Shown: piece after piece, positions 12,057 through 23,710 of the stretch
How positions within the stretch are numbered: the first letter of the stretch is position 1
How the letters are laid out: every line of letters starts with the position of its first letter
Assembly (NCBI GenBank): GCA_001179505.1
Contig: CDMY01000366.1
Span: forward strand, 281,123-345,122
Origin: Vitrella brassicaformis
Taxonomy: Eukaryota; Sar; Vitrellaceae
Length of the DNA stretch: 64,000 nucleotides
Reading direction: 5' to 3'
The notes under the pieces: model-generated
The model's database searches: none
The model's input: the letters and a program-made list of their open reading frames with translations, nothing else
Told to the model about the DNA's origin: nothing
Translations under genes and position numbers: made by a program

Positions 12057-12298
12057 GACGGTCACTGACGCTGATGCGATGGCTGGCTATCAAAGAGGGG
12101 TGCAACCAACAAAGTGATGGAAAATGTCTGGCGCCCCTCGCTCAGCCCATCCTTTCGTGCGCGTCAGACGCGAGGGGAAAAGCGATCGTTTTGGCTCGGT
12201 TTGACGTTTCTGGCTCGCATTCTCCTCGCAAACGCCTCCATCCTTCCTCCTCGTGCCGTCAGCGCACGCCTGCCTTCCCTGTCATCTCATTTGTTGCA
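12057..12298. promoter_or_regulatory. Short divergent intergenic region (RAD21 / CDK-like kinase)
   Basis: The 242 bases between two head-to-head start codons must hold both 5' UTRs and promoters. Function is inferred from position only; no specific factor site was identified. Confidence 0.5.
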
Positions 12299-14611
12299 AT
12301 GGATGCCAAGTTGATGGATGCTCCCATGGACGGCAGCAGCGCTGAGCCAACGTCAAGCCTCACCGCAGAGGACGCCCCATCGCTGTTCGCCAAGTTCAAC
12401 GTGGAGGGCAAGCTTGGCGAAGGTTCGTACGGCTACGTCGTCAAGTGCTCGACCAAGGCCAGCACCAAGAAGAGCACCAAGAAGAAGAGCACCAACAAGC
12501 GGCTGGGAGATTGGCAGGGCAAGCAGGATTCCAAGGCGGTCAAGGTGCAGATCTTCCACCAAGACATCAGCAAGTACCAGGTGGGTGGGTGCAAGAACAA
12601 GCAAACAACGGATCCGACGACTCATTCATTCCATCGATCATCATGCTTTGTCTTTCGTCCTCAACAGCTGCGTGACGCTGCCATCTGTCGCTACCTGAGC
12701 GGCCATCCCAACCTCGTCAGCTTCGACAGCGTGTGGACGGGGGAGGGCATCTGTCGCGTGCAGTCGGAAATGTCAAGTGGGGTGGACTCGCATCTGTCGT
12801 GCGAAGGGCTGTGGCGTGCCGAACACTGCAAACACCTATACATGGCAATGGAGTGAGTAAGAACGCAGCCAGCCAGCCAGACAGACAAAGAACACAGGGA
12901 CGCAAGAATGCGACTGGGACAGGCAGGGGGCTGTCTGTTGTTTGTATCTTTGTTTGTTTGTTTGTGTGCACAGGTTGGCTGAGACAGATCTGTACAAGCA
13001 TCTGCACACAAAGAAGCTCAAGCGTATCGGTCGTCACGTGGTCACGGTCCCCGACAGACGCATCTGCCTCTCGCCCAAGGAAGTCAAGAGAATCATGTAC
13101 CAGGTACGGAAGGACAGACCGGAAGGAGCCCGCCTTGTCCGTCTTGCGGAGTCTGTGTGTTGTCTGTCCTTCCTTCGTCGCTTGTGTCAGTTGCTGTTGG
13201 GTTTGGCGTACATGCAGACCAAGGGCATCATCCATCGGTCGCTCGTACACACAGGATGTGTGGGGAGCGACCATGACCTGTCTGTGTCTGGTTTGTGCAG
13301 CGACCTCAAGCCCGGCAACATTTTGATGTCGGGCAAACGTGTGATGATCACGGACTTCGGCCACTCTCGCCTCGTGACCGGCACACACGACCCCATCAGC
13401 CACTCGGTAGGCACATGAATGAGGAAAGACATGCACAACGAACACACACAGACGGACAAACGCGTGATTGATGCCCTTGTGTGCATGTGTGATGGGCAGA
13501 ATCCATACTTCCTAGGCACGCCAGGCTATCGCTGCCCTGAGCTCATCCTCGGCGCCAAGAACTGTGAGCCAAATATGAGAGCAGGACACAACACAGTTCT
13601 TCGCCTGTGGACACGTCTCTTCTGTGTGTGTTGGGTATCAGACGGCACCAAGGTGGACATGTTCTCTGCTGGCACCATTTTGATGGAGATGGCTACAGCC
13701 CGGAAGCCATTCAGCCACCTGGGCAGCGACTACGGCTCCCTCATCATGATGTTTCAGCTGCTGGGCATGCCACCCCAGGACAGGGTCAAACAAATGGACT
13801 TCGTCGGGAAGGTGCGCACATACTCCCTCCCTGAGGTTCCCTCCCTCCCTCCCTCCCTCCCTAAATGACACACCACACCCGACCTCCCCTCTCCCCATAC
13901 ACCCTTTCTCTTTCTCCCTTTGCAGAGCCACGCGTTCCCGCGTCTGCTGCCCAAGACGAAGTCGCAGGTGCGCCAGGCCCTCGACGCACTATGTGACGGC
14001 AAGAACAAACTCACCGACGGCCAATTCAGTCTGCTCTACGAGTAAGCCAAGCCACCAGCACAAGGAGGGAAGGGGCAGGCGGAACACGCAAGTGTGGTCT
14101 CTTCTGTGTGCTGTGTGTCAGCCTGTGGCGCGTTGATCCAGCCGAGCGCATCTCTGCCATTGAGGCCATCAACCACCCCTACTTCGACGACCTCGACAAG
14201 ACGGTGAGATGGATGAAGGGTCGGCATTTGATGCACTCACTGACTGACTCGTCGCCCATTTCCATATGTGCACACAAGAAGAGTGCCTTCTGCACCGCAT
14301 CCTCATCCTGTCTCTCTGTCCCCCCGTCCCGTTTCCTTCATGTGCAGCGATACGCCCACTGGGCCCACGACCTCGGCGCCGCGTTCGATGAAGACGGCCA
14401 CACCGCCTTCTCTGCAGCAGACGCAGACGACAGCACCAACCCCTCCACCGCCGCCCCGGGCCAGCAGCAGAATCAGTACAACCTGCGAGAGCGGCTGAAG
14501 CGGCCATCGCCGTACGACGGCACCGTCAAGTCCATGTTCAAGACACCACCAGCCAAGAAGAGGCGCACCACGCATTACGCCAACGCTCCCAGCCGCCCCA
14601 AGAGAGAATGA
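12299..14611 (+). CDS. CDK-like (CMGC-type) serine/threonine kinase, multi-exon
   Basis: Eukaryotic protein kinase with about ten exons. Visible elements in order: glycine loop GEGSYGYVVK; a Lys/Ser/Thr-rich insert (STKASTKKSTKKKSTNKR); the ATP-anchoring Lys in SKAVKVQIF; helix C LRDAAICRYLSGHPNLVSF; MYQLLLGLAYMQTKGIIHR; catalytic DLKPGNILM in the next exon; metal-binding ITDFGHSR; activation segment ending TPGYRCPELILG; VDMFSAGTILMEMATARKPF; and the lower C-lobe WRVDPAERISAIEAINHPYF. The order, MYQLL..GL and HRDLKPGN style and TPGYR-PE motif place it with CDK-like kinases. The helix-C position that is Glu in most kinases reads Asp (LRD), a conservative change. A basic about 70-residue tail (KRPSPYDG, PPAKKRRTTHY, SRPKRE) looks like a nuclear localisation signal. 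I see no PSTAIRE-like cyclin-binding helix, so its cyclin dependence is uncertain. Confidence 0.85.
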
Positions 14612-14744
14612 GAGGAGCAATGTGTCTGCATGTGATGACTTGCCCGTTAATACATGCAATTCATCGCACGTGAATGGATTCAGCCCCCCGTGAACTCAAA
14701 TCTCTTGAGCTCGCTTCTCGATCGCAGCCAAGGAGCGCAATGCC

Positions 14745-16840
14745 ATGTCTAAGGGCAGACCAGCGCCGTCCCGTTCATTCTCACGAAGAACGACGACATT
14801 CGTCGAACCTCATGCGCCAGCCGCAGAGGAGGGCCCTGTTCGTTCGTTCATCGCGCTGCCGACTGTCACACGAGAGCTCTCGCCTCTTCCCTCTTCGTCT
14901 GAGTCAGACGATATTTTCCTCTCGCCGCCAGGGAAGCGTACAAGACAGCGGAGAGGCCGCCCACAGCTGCTGACCCAGGAGAGGAGGTCAAGGAGGGATC
15001 ATCGGACAGTGTTTCGCAGCCTGCGCGACGCCCGCATTTATGAGGGTGCGGCATGGCGTCTGGCGTTCGCCCTGTTGCCGCATTTCCATCGCTCGGCACG
15101 GTGTGCGTGGAGTGCACTGCCCTTTTGTAGCCCTCGCAAGAAGACAAGCCGGCACTGCAGGGAGCCCGACAGGGAGTCGCTGCCCTTCGTGCTGCTCGGT
15201 TTGGCGTTCAAGACTCTGCAGACGGCATGGGCTGACCTGAAGAGGGCTGGCGTTGCAGTGAGACCACATCTGGATAGGCGGCTGGAGGGTGGGATGGCAA
15301 AGGCGCCGCTGGTGCGGACACTTCGGCGGTTGGTGGAACGGACGGAGGGAGAGGTTTTTTGGGTGCTCGATGGCTGCGAGAAGACGCGATTGAAAGATCA
15401 GGTGAGGCGGCGGAGAGGGAAAGGTGCAGCACCTTGATCCATGGACACGTGCCTTGCCATTGTCTGCATGCAGGTATCTGTGCGTGACACACTTCTGAGT
15501 GAGGCTGCCGGTCGCTTTGCCGAGTGGACAGGGCGCTTTGGGCGGGTGGCTGGCTGTCTTCTCCTTCGCTCTGTGCTGCTCAAGGCCACTCTCAAGCTGC
15601 GCACTGGGGCCCTGACTATATTGATGAGGCACACGTGGGCTCAGCGTGGGAGCATCATTACGACGGCGCGGACGGACGAGCCCAAGAGCAGCAGGAGCCG
15701 GGGGCAGGGGCTGAGGGATCGCGCATTGCCCCTGGTTGAGGGGAGGGTGCCCATCCCTCAGTCGCCCGGTGATCTGCACCCGCGGCTTGCTAGCAGGATA
15801 CTCTCTCAGCTCGGTCCTCGCAGGCAGACGGACACCGACGGGTAAGGACAACAGAGCAACACACTGGCGGGTGGTCGTACATGGTCCGCCTGCCCCATGT
15901 TGCTGCAGGTCTCCGGTGCACATCCGCCCCGTCCCTGGCCTCGACCCTGCCCCGTCATCTCCCCCAGATGTCCACACCGTGCCCAAGGTCCGCCCGTCAT
16001 CCTCTTCGCCCCTCTCGCCACTTCCCGTCCCACCTGACGTGGGCATGCGGCTGAAGGTCTCTCCCCGCCTGACAACGCCCCCGCTGACCCTCGGCCCTCC
16101 CATGATGGAGGCGGAGAGGGAGTCGGCCAGGAGGGCGCTGAGGAGTGGCACATCGGGGTGGCCCAGCTGGGTGGCCACATCGGTCGGCAGGAAGGAGGAG
16201 GCTGTGGCGGTGAGTGGAAAAAGGGATAGAGGGGCTTGCTTGCTCACCACGACTGGAGCCACGAACGACGTGCAGACAGGTGGGACAGTGGACAACAGAT
16301 TCGTCCGTCTGTGCAGCACGAAATTACTACCCCTTCTGTGTGCCTCTATCTTCAGGTTGTCATCAGCGACTTGGCCCATCGACGCAACGGTACGGCGACG
16401 ATGTGCAGCAGCCTGTTGCCGGCGTGTCCATCGAGCCTCACCCAGCACGGTTTCTCCCAGAGCGTCTCTTGCAGAAAGGCCTCATCTACACCGACTCTCG
16501 GCCCCCATCACCATCACCACTGGTGTCCTCGCGCCTCCCAACGGCCCGCAAACCGCTCACAACATCTGTCCCCTTCTCCCCCAACCTGAGCGAGCCGCCA
16601 TTGACTCTCAGGATGGTCAACAGACCGCTTGCCGCCAGTCCCGCCCCCAGTGAGCCTATGCGGCCGCTGTTCACATCGCTTCCCTTGTCTGTTGGCCGGC
16701 GACGTGTCGACGGTGCGTCGCCTAGGCGACTGGAGGACAAGGGTGTGTGGGGTGAGGGGTCGCCGTCGAGGGCTGGGCGGAGAGACGAGAGGGCAGAGCA
16801 GAGCTTGCGGATGAGCTGCTCGGTGAGGAGCGAGTTGTAG
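14745..16840 (+). CDS. Unrecognised basic protein, 4 exons
   Basis: I do not recognise this 585-residue protein. Exons: 14745-15401, 15474-15841, 15909-16209 and 16409-16840; phases agree and the sum is a multiple of three. The last acceptor (atgtgcag at 16401-16408) is chosen over an earlier AG because it alone restores the long frame. The N-terminal ~80 residues are Ser/Arg/Pro-rich. Residues of about 100-330 look folded and largely helical, with several hydrophobic segments (FVLLGLAFKTLQTAWADLKR, FGRVAGCLLLRSVLLKATLK). The C-terminal half is Pro/Ser/Arg low complexity. There are no catalytic motifs and no clear membrane topology. It lies in tandem after the kinase with only 133 bp between coding ends. 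Confidence 0.65.
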
Positions 16841-17326
16841 ACATGATGATGATGATGTCAACTCATGAATGCATGTGTGCGTGCGCAGATGGTGAGTGAG
16901 GGTGGGAGTGGGGCTGGGTGACTCGATTGGATTGCACTGACTGGGACGGACGGATGACAGACACTATTGATTCAATCATTCCCTATCAGGCATCGAATCA
17001 GTGTGTAGTGTCGCCACCTAGTACGAGTCAGCTCTGATGCGAAAAATCCCTCTGTGTAAATCTCTCTCTCACTGGACGCCAATGGCACCGCTGCGTTTGC
17101 AGACTCAGAAGCGCATACATGCAATGCAATGTTGCATTGCATTGCAGGCATCACACCACCATCCATCCATCCATCCAATCAGTAAACAAGCAACAACTAC
17201 TTTTATCTGACCACCACAAGGCAGCAACAACGACTCCGGGAGACAATATGAGAATTTTATCCCCCCGAAGTCCTCTCCAGCCCCGCCGCAGCGAGATAAA
17301 AGTGAATGTCACTCGAAAGCCGTTCC
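16841..17326. other. Convergent 3' intergenic region
   Basis: About 490 bases between two convergent genes. It holds a near-perfect inverted repeat at 17119-17142 and an (ATCC)n run at 17159-17176. It probably contains both 3' UTRs. Confidence 0.5.
17119..17142. repeat. 11-bp inverted repeat with 2-nt loop
   Basis: Arms 17119-17129 (atgcaatgcaa) and 17132-17142 (ttgcattgcat) are perfectly complementary around a TG loop, in the gap between two convergent genes. It could form a hairpin in transcripts from either strand. A role in 3' end formation is speculation. Confidence 0.7.
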
Positions 17327-19228
17327 TTAGGGGTTGAAGTGGTGTCCGCAGGCAAGAGCTGTGGTGAGTATGCCGAACACGAAGAAGGGCTGCGCCGCTG
17401 CCTGGTACTGCACGTCAAACTTGACAGGATCCTTCAGCAGATACCTGACACCACACCACACCACACACACTTGTCCAAAACATCTCACGGCTGGCTGCCA
17501 CGTCAGGTCAGCTCACTTGGCCTGGAGGAATATCTGCGGGATGGTGAGCCCCGCGAGAATGGCGGCGTACAGAGGCTCGTCTAGCGAGTAGACGTATGCG
17601 GCCACGCCGAGTTGCGTGAGATCGATGGAGAGGGCGGCGATCCACTTGGCCCTGTCGATGCCGAACTGAACGGGCAGCGACTTGAGGCCCAGCTCCCTGT
17701 CGCCCTCGACCGACTTGAAGTCGTTGACCGTCGCTATACCCACACCGCCGATGCTGATACATACGTATGGGACAGACAGACATGGTTAAGTGTGTTTGTG
17801 TTGGCTCGTGCTGTGTCTTGTCCACCCCACCTGTACAGGAGTGTGAGGATAATGACGGTCGGGTTGAGCTCACCAAACATGGCCTGTCCGCACCACCATG
17901 GAAGCGATATGTAGCTGGACCCCAGGGCGTAGTTGCCGATCCAACCACTCTGCTTCAACCTGATCCAGATCAACACAACACAACACAACCACACGGATAT
18001 CGGTGGATTGATGCACATGCAACCAGCCGTCACGTCATGTGGAGGAGTGGAGTGCCTCAAGTACTTGAGTGGTGGTGCCGAGTAGATGTACGACACGACC
18101 GAGCCGAAGATGGCCAGCAGGAGGATGTTGGGCGTGTCGTGGCCCGCCCACAGGTCAAGGCCGTACGCCACCGCCAGGCCGGCGATCAGCAGACCCCATA
18201 TCTGACCCTTCACCTGCACACACACAAGATCCCCACACAACCTGCCATCGGGCCTCTTCGTTCTGTTGTCCGCCTGAACGCACCTACCTGTCCCTCTGAG
18301 ATGGCTCCTGATGGAATTGGCCGGTAGGGCTCGTTGATGGCGTCAATCTCGCGGTCATACCAATCGTTCATCGTCTGCGTGAAACCTGCATCGCATCCAC
18401 CAAATCACATCAAGTCAAGAAGGAGCGAATGAGAATAGCACTTGGCTCATGTGTTTGAGCGCACCGACCGGTGAGGAGTGGTCCTGCGAGGACCATGCAG
18501 GCGAGTGACTTGAGGAGGTCCTCGCCAGCCTCGGACAGACTCACAGCCTCGGGATTCAACGGATTCCACCTGACAGACAGACAGACACACGGAGGCGCCT
18601 GCCTGCCTGCCAGGATGTACGTCCTGTTGTGCTGTAGGTGTGTGCATGCGTACGTGTGGTAGTTGCCTGATGCGGCCGCGCCACAGATGACTCCCCATAT
18701 GAGAGGGATCCATGTCACTGGCTTCATCAGCTGCAGCCTGGCAGTGTGTGTAGTACCATCCGCCACCAGACAGACAAGCCATCTTGCTGATGCGACGCGA
18801 GCACACGTGCTGTGCTGTGCTGTCCGTTCCTTCCTACCTACCTGATCTTCCATATGTCGGTGGTCTCGGCAGCACCACGCACCCCGAGCAGCTGACGCAC
18901 CGATTTCTGAACGGCGTTGAAAGCAACGGACAGACACACAAAACGAATGCATCACACATATTCGCCCATCGTGTGTGTTATTGCTCACATCATTGCTCTT
19001 GACTTCATCCTTGGCTTCCTTCATCGCCACTCCACCGCCTCCCGGAGATCTCTGCAAAGATGGTGCTCCATGAGATGGTGCCGGCCTCAGCACGCTGCTC
19101 AGCGGAACAACTCTGGGCGGCACAAAGGCGCCCTCCCTCGGCCTCGCATTTGCTGCAGTGGCTTCCAAAGCCGAGATCAGAAAGGAAAGGCCGGCAAGGG
19201 CGAGGAACGATGGAAGAGCCGCCCACAT
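17327..19228 (-). CDS. chlG: Chlorophyll synthase (plastid-targeted), about 8-9 exons
   Basis: Integral-membrane UbiA-family prenyltransferase that esterifies chlorophyllide with the phytyl or geranylgeranyl tail, the last step of chlorophyll synthesis. The first Asp-rich motif region is clear: RLQLMKPVTWIPLIWGVICG, then MNDWYDREIDAINEPYRPIP (N/D-rich substrate-Mg site). The second is IGGVGIATVNDFKSVEGDRE followed by LGLKSLPVQFGID. Hydrophobic helices include IWGLLIAGLAVAYGLDLWAG and ILLLAIFGSVVSYIYSAPPL, and it ends with FFVFGILTTALACGHHFNP. The N-terminus (MWAALPSFLALAGLSFLISA) is a signal-peptide-like hydrophobic stretch followed by an Arg/Pro/Ser-rich segment with an AFVPP site, which fits a bipartite leader into a complex plastid. 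ATG 19226-19228; stop 17327-17329. The gene shows that the host is photosynthetic. Confidence 0.95.
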
Positions 19229-19488
19229 GGTATGGTGCAGCGTAGCAAGGAGGGGGAGGGGAATGCAGCGCCTTTGAGGGAGATCCGGTCCAGATTCGCA
19301 TCAAAGCTCGCGGATCGCCAACTCGAGCTAAGAAAAATGGCGACAAAAGCTGCATAGCCGCTCACGCTGGCCTGATTCGGCTGTCCTGAGTGTGAGTTCT
19401 GATGGCCGCGATAATCGGTCATCCATTTCGGTGACTGGCGTTCGACCTGCTGCGCTGCTTGCTTCTGAGTAGCTGAGGAGAGGAGACG
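19229..19488. promoter_or_regulatory. Divergent intergenic region (chlG / SPY)
   Basis: The 260 bases between two head-to-head start codons must serve both genes. No specific regulatory motif was recognised. Confidence 0.45.
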
Positions 19489-22400
19489 ATGAGCGGCGCC
19501 ACACACCAGCACCCGGCGGCAGGGGCCACGACTGAGAAGGAGTGCCAGACGGGCAAGAAGGACCCCGTGCTGGGCGCGTACTTGCAGAAGGCCAACTTCC
19601 TGACCTCGCGGCACCGGCTGACGGAGGCCCTGGAGGTGTACGAGCAGGCCATCCGCAAGTTCCCGCACAACTCGGACCTCTGGAACTGTAAGGGAGTCTG
19701 CCTCAAGTCACTCGCCAAGAACGATGGTATGTATACATGTGTGGATGGATGGGCACTGCACACACGGGCAAGGCAAGAGGGACTGCGGTTGGTTATGTTT
19801 ATTGGTGTGTGTATTTATTGGCTGGCGTGTGTGTTGTGTGTGCACTGCAGAGGCCTTCACGTGTTACGAGAAGGCCCTCGAGCTGGACCCGTACAATGCG
19901 GGGGCGTGCAATAACAAAGGTGGGTGAGGCAGGCAAGGAAGGACGGACGCTTGGACGACTGACTGACTGCCACTTGATGGGTTCGTTGGCGTCAGGTGTC
20001 ATTCACAAGGAGAAGGAAGACTACGAGAAGGCGGTGAGTAGCGAGAGAGACGGAAACAAACACGCCGAAGACAAGACGTCCCTCGAACATACATAGCGTG
20101 TCTGTCTGTCATTGGGACACCATGTGTATATATCCCTCAGATCCAGTGCTACATTGTGGCCCTGCAGCTGGAGCCCAACTACACAAGTGAGTTAAAAGAG
20201 TGACCGACCGACCGTAGGGAGGGAGGGAACAGTAGCTAGCGCACAGCAGGCATGGCGACAGACATCTCATGCTATCTATCGCTGCCTACCTATGCCGATA
20301 CGTGCATCACGTGTGGTGTGCAGCTGCTGTGCACAACTTGGCGATAGCGCTGACTGACCTGGGCACCAAGCGGAAAGGGGAGGGCCGGACAGAAGAAGGT
20401 CAGCCGAGCCGACCTACTCACTCACCTCACCCACGAAACCCCACTAGTCTGTATGTCTGTCTGTCTGTTCTGATTTTACTATGCCATCCGCTCGTCGGTC
20501 CCCCAGCGCTGGAGCGTTACCATCAGGCGATTCGCACGGGTGCGTCGTACTCTCCGGCGTACTACAACTTGGGAGTCATGTACAGCGAGTTGGGCGACTA
20601 CCAGAGGGGGATGGAGATGTACCAGGAGGCCGTGAGGCTCAACCCCAGATACGTCGAGGCCTACAACAACATGGGCGCCATCTGCAAGAACCAGGGACAT
20701 GTACGTGACGTGATACGCACACACACGGGGAGGGACGTCTCTGTGTGTGTGTGTGTGTGTGGATCAGTTGTACCAGGCGATAGCCTTTTACGAGAAGGCG
20801 CTGAGCATCAACCCCAACTTCCAGATGTCTAAAGGTCAGTCAGGAGGCCTGCAGTGGGGAGGAAACGCCAAGCTTGCAGAGACCCTCCCCATTCATTTGC
20901 TTCCTCGCTGCCTGCGCGTGTGTTTCACTTGACAGGGAACTTGGCGGTAGCGTTGACGGATTTGGGAACGCACGTCAAGATGCAGGGCGACCTAAAGGTG
21001 CCGTGCGTGTCTGTCTGTCGCCTCGCCACACACACGTGACGTGTGTGGCCTTGAACTGCACTGCCTGCCTGATGTTTCTATATCTCTCTCTGTGTTGTAT
21101 GTGTGTGTGGCTCTGCTCTGCTCTGTGTGTGTCTGTCTGCTTGCTTGGTTGTGTCAGGGCGGCATCAAGCTGTACAAGCGGGCTTTGGTGTTCAACCCCC
21201 ACTATGCTGACGCCTACTACAACCTGGGTAGGCCATTCAGGACACTACATGTAGCAGTAGCAGCGGCAAACGACAGGACCGTCACACATGGATGTGTGTG
21301 GTGTGTTGGCTGCTCTGTTTAGGTGTTGCGTATGGTGAGCAGTGCAAGTATGACAAGGCCATAGTGCACTACGAGTTGGCCGTGCACTTCAACCCCCGAT
21401 GCGCTGAGGCCTTCAACAACCTGGGGGTCATCTACAAGGTCAGCCAGCAACAAACACACGTGCAGACGGACAGCCACCGTCTGTGTGTTGTGTGTGATGT
21501 GCACTGCAGGACAAGGAGAACCTTGACAAGGCCATCTACTACTACAACAAGGTCCTGGAGATCAACCCCAGCTTCGCGCAGACACTCAACAACATCGGCG
21601 TCATCTACACCGTCATCGGAAAGGCAAGCCAAGCCCCCCTCAAGCCCCCCGCCACACACACACACACACACACCCATGGCTGTGTCATGTCATCTATCTA
21701 ACCCAGATGACCGAGGCATACGAGTACACGCGTCGAGCGATCGACGTGAATCCCAACTACGCCGAGGCCTACAACAACCTGGGTGTGCTCTACCGGGACC
21801 AGGGCGACGTCGAGCTCGCCGTGCAGGCCTACGAGAAGTGCATCTCTATCGACCCCAACTCCAAGAACGCACTGCAGAATAGGTGCGTGCGCTACGTCGG
21901 TCGGTGTGTCGGATGGATGTGATTGATACAGGCGTGGACGGTGGACGGGGTGTGTGTTGTGTTGTGTTGTGTGCTTGGCTTGGCTCGTGTCGGTCGGTCA
22001 GGTTGCTGGCGTTGAACTATTTGGCGTCGGTGAGTGTCCAGGACATCTTTGAGGCGCACAGGCAGTGGGGCATGCAGTTCACCAGCATGAACGTCAACAT
22101 CGGTAGGCACCCCACCCCTCCCACCCCTCCCAACACACACACACACACACCCCACACACAGCCTTCCATGTGGGCGTGTGCACACACACACACTTACACG
22201 TTAGGTGGTTCGTTGCAAGTGCGCCGGCCGTTCACGTCGTGGAAGGTGTCGTCGTCTGCCGACCGCGTGTTGCGTGTGGGGTACATCAGCCCCGACTTGT
22301 TCACCCACAGCGTCAGCTACTTCATCCACGCACCCCTCAAGCACCACGACCCCGCCAAAGTTCAGGTGTACGTCTACGCCAACGTCGTCAAGGAGGACGA

Positions 22401-22519
22401 CAAGACACAGGTGAGTCAGGAACGAGCGGATGGGCAGACAGAGAGGGGGACAGAGACGGAGAGGGTGGTTGATGGAATGGATACGACGATTGGTTCCGTG
22501 TCTTATGTGTGTGTCATGA

Positions 22520-22550
<31 letters not shown>

Positions 22551-23675
22551 GTTCAAGCAGCTGGTGCCTGTGTGGCGGACGATCATGGGTATGGGCGAGT
22601 ATGACGTGGCGAAGCTCATTTACGAGGACCAGATTGACATCCTGGTCGAGCTCACGGGACACACGGCCAACAACCGCCTCGACGTCATGGCATGGAAGCC
22701 CGCGCCAGTGCAGGTGGGCACACCCACCACTCAGCCAGCCACATGGTCTCTCTCTCTCTCCCTCTGTGTGGGTGTGGGTCTGTGTGGATCGATCGTTCGA
22801 TGGGTCAGATCACCTGGATAGGCTACCCCAACACCACTGGTCTGCCCAGCATCGACTATCGCATCACCGACTCCATCGTCGACCCCCCCTCCACCAACCA
22901 GCCCTACGTCGAGCAGCTGCTGCGGCTACCCAAGTGCTTCCTCTGCTACACCCCCGCGCACGACGCGCCAGAGGTCTCGCCGTCGCCCTGCCTGCAGAAT
23001 GGATTCATCACCTTCGGCAGCTTCAATAACCTCGCCAAGATCGGCCCACAGGTAAGGAATATACGAGCCAGTTCATTCATCAAGACAGCGGCATGGAAAG
23101 GCCTTTCGTTGCGTGTCATTTAATGGTTTCATTGTGGCAGGTTGTGCGTCTGTGGAGTCGCGTGTTGAAGGCTGTGCCGAGCAGCCGTTTGTTTGTCAAG
23201 GCCAAGCCATTCGCCAACAGCCATATCCAGAAGAAGTTCATGGCGCTCTTCGAGGCGGAGGGCATCAGCGCCGATCGCATCGACCTCATGTGTCTCCTGC
23301 CCATGTGTGCCGAACACCTAAGGGTCAGTCACAGTGAATGACACCTATACCTACCTACACCACGCACACAGAAAGAAAGGGAGACACCCGTGTTGTGTTT
23401 GTCTCCACCCACCAGGCGTATTCGTTGATGGACATAGCGCTAGACACCTTCCCCTACGCCGGCACGACCACCACGTGCGAGTCGCTGTTTATGGGCGTCC
23501 CGGTGGTGACTTTGCGGGGCCAGTCCAACCACGCGCACAACGTCGGCGTCACACTGCTGACCAACATCGGCCTCTCGGACCTCGTCTGTGAGAGCGAGGA
23601 GGACTTTGTGAGGGTGGCCGTGCAGGTAAACTGCTGGACGGGCAATGCATGCATACCTCCATCACTCAAAGGAAC

Positions 23676-23710
<35 letters not shown>

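Noticed and set aside
16214-16408. Use of the earlier acceptor (tatcttcag near 16,355) for the last exon of the 14745 gene
   Set aside because: It leads to an early stop near 16,589, whereas the acceptor at 16,408 keeps the long frame and the correct phase.
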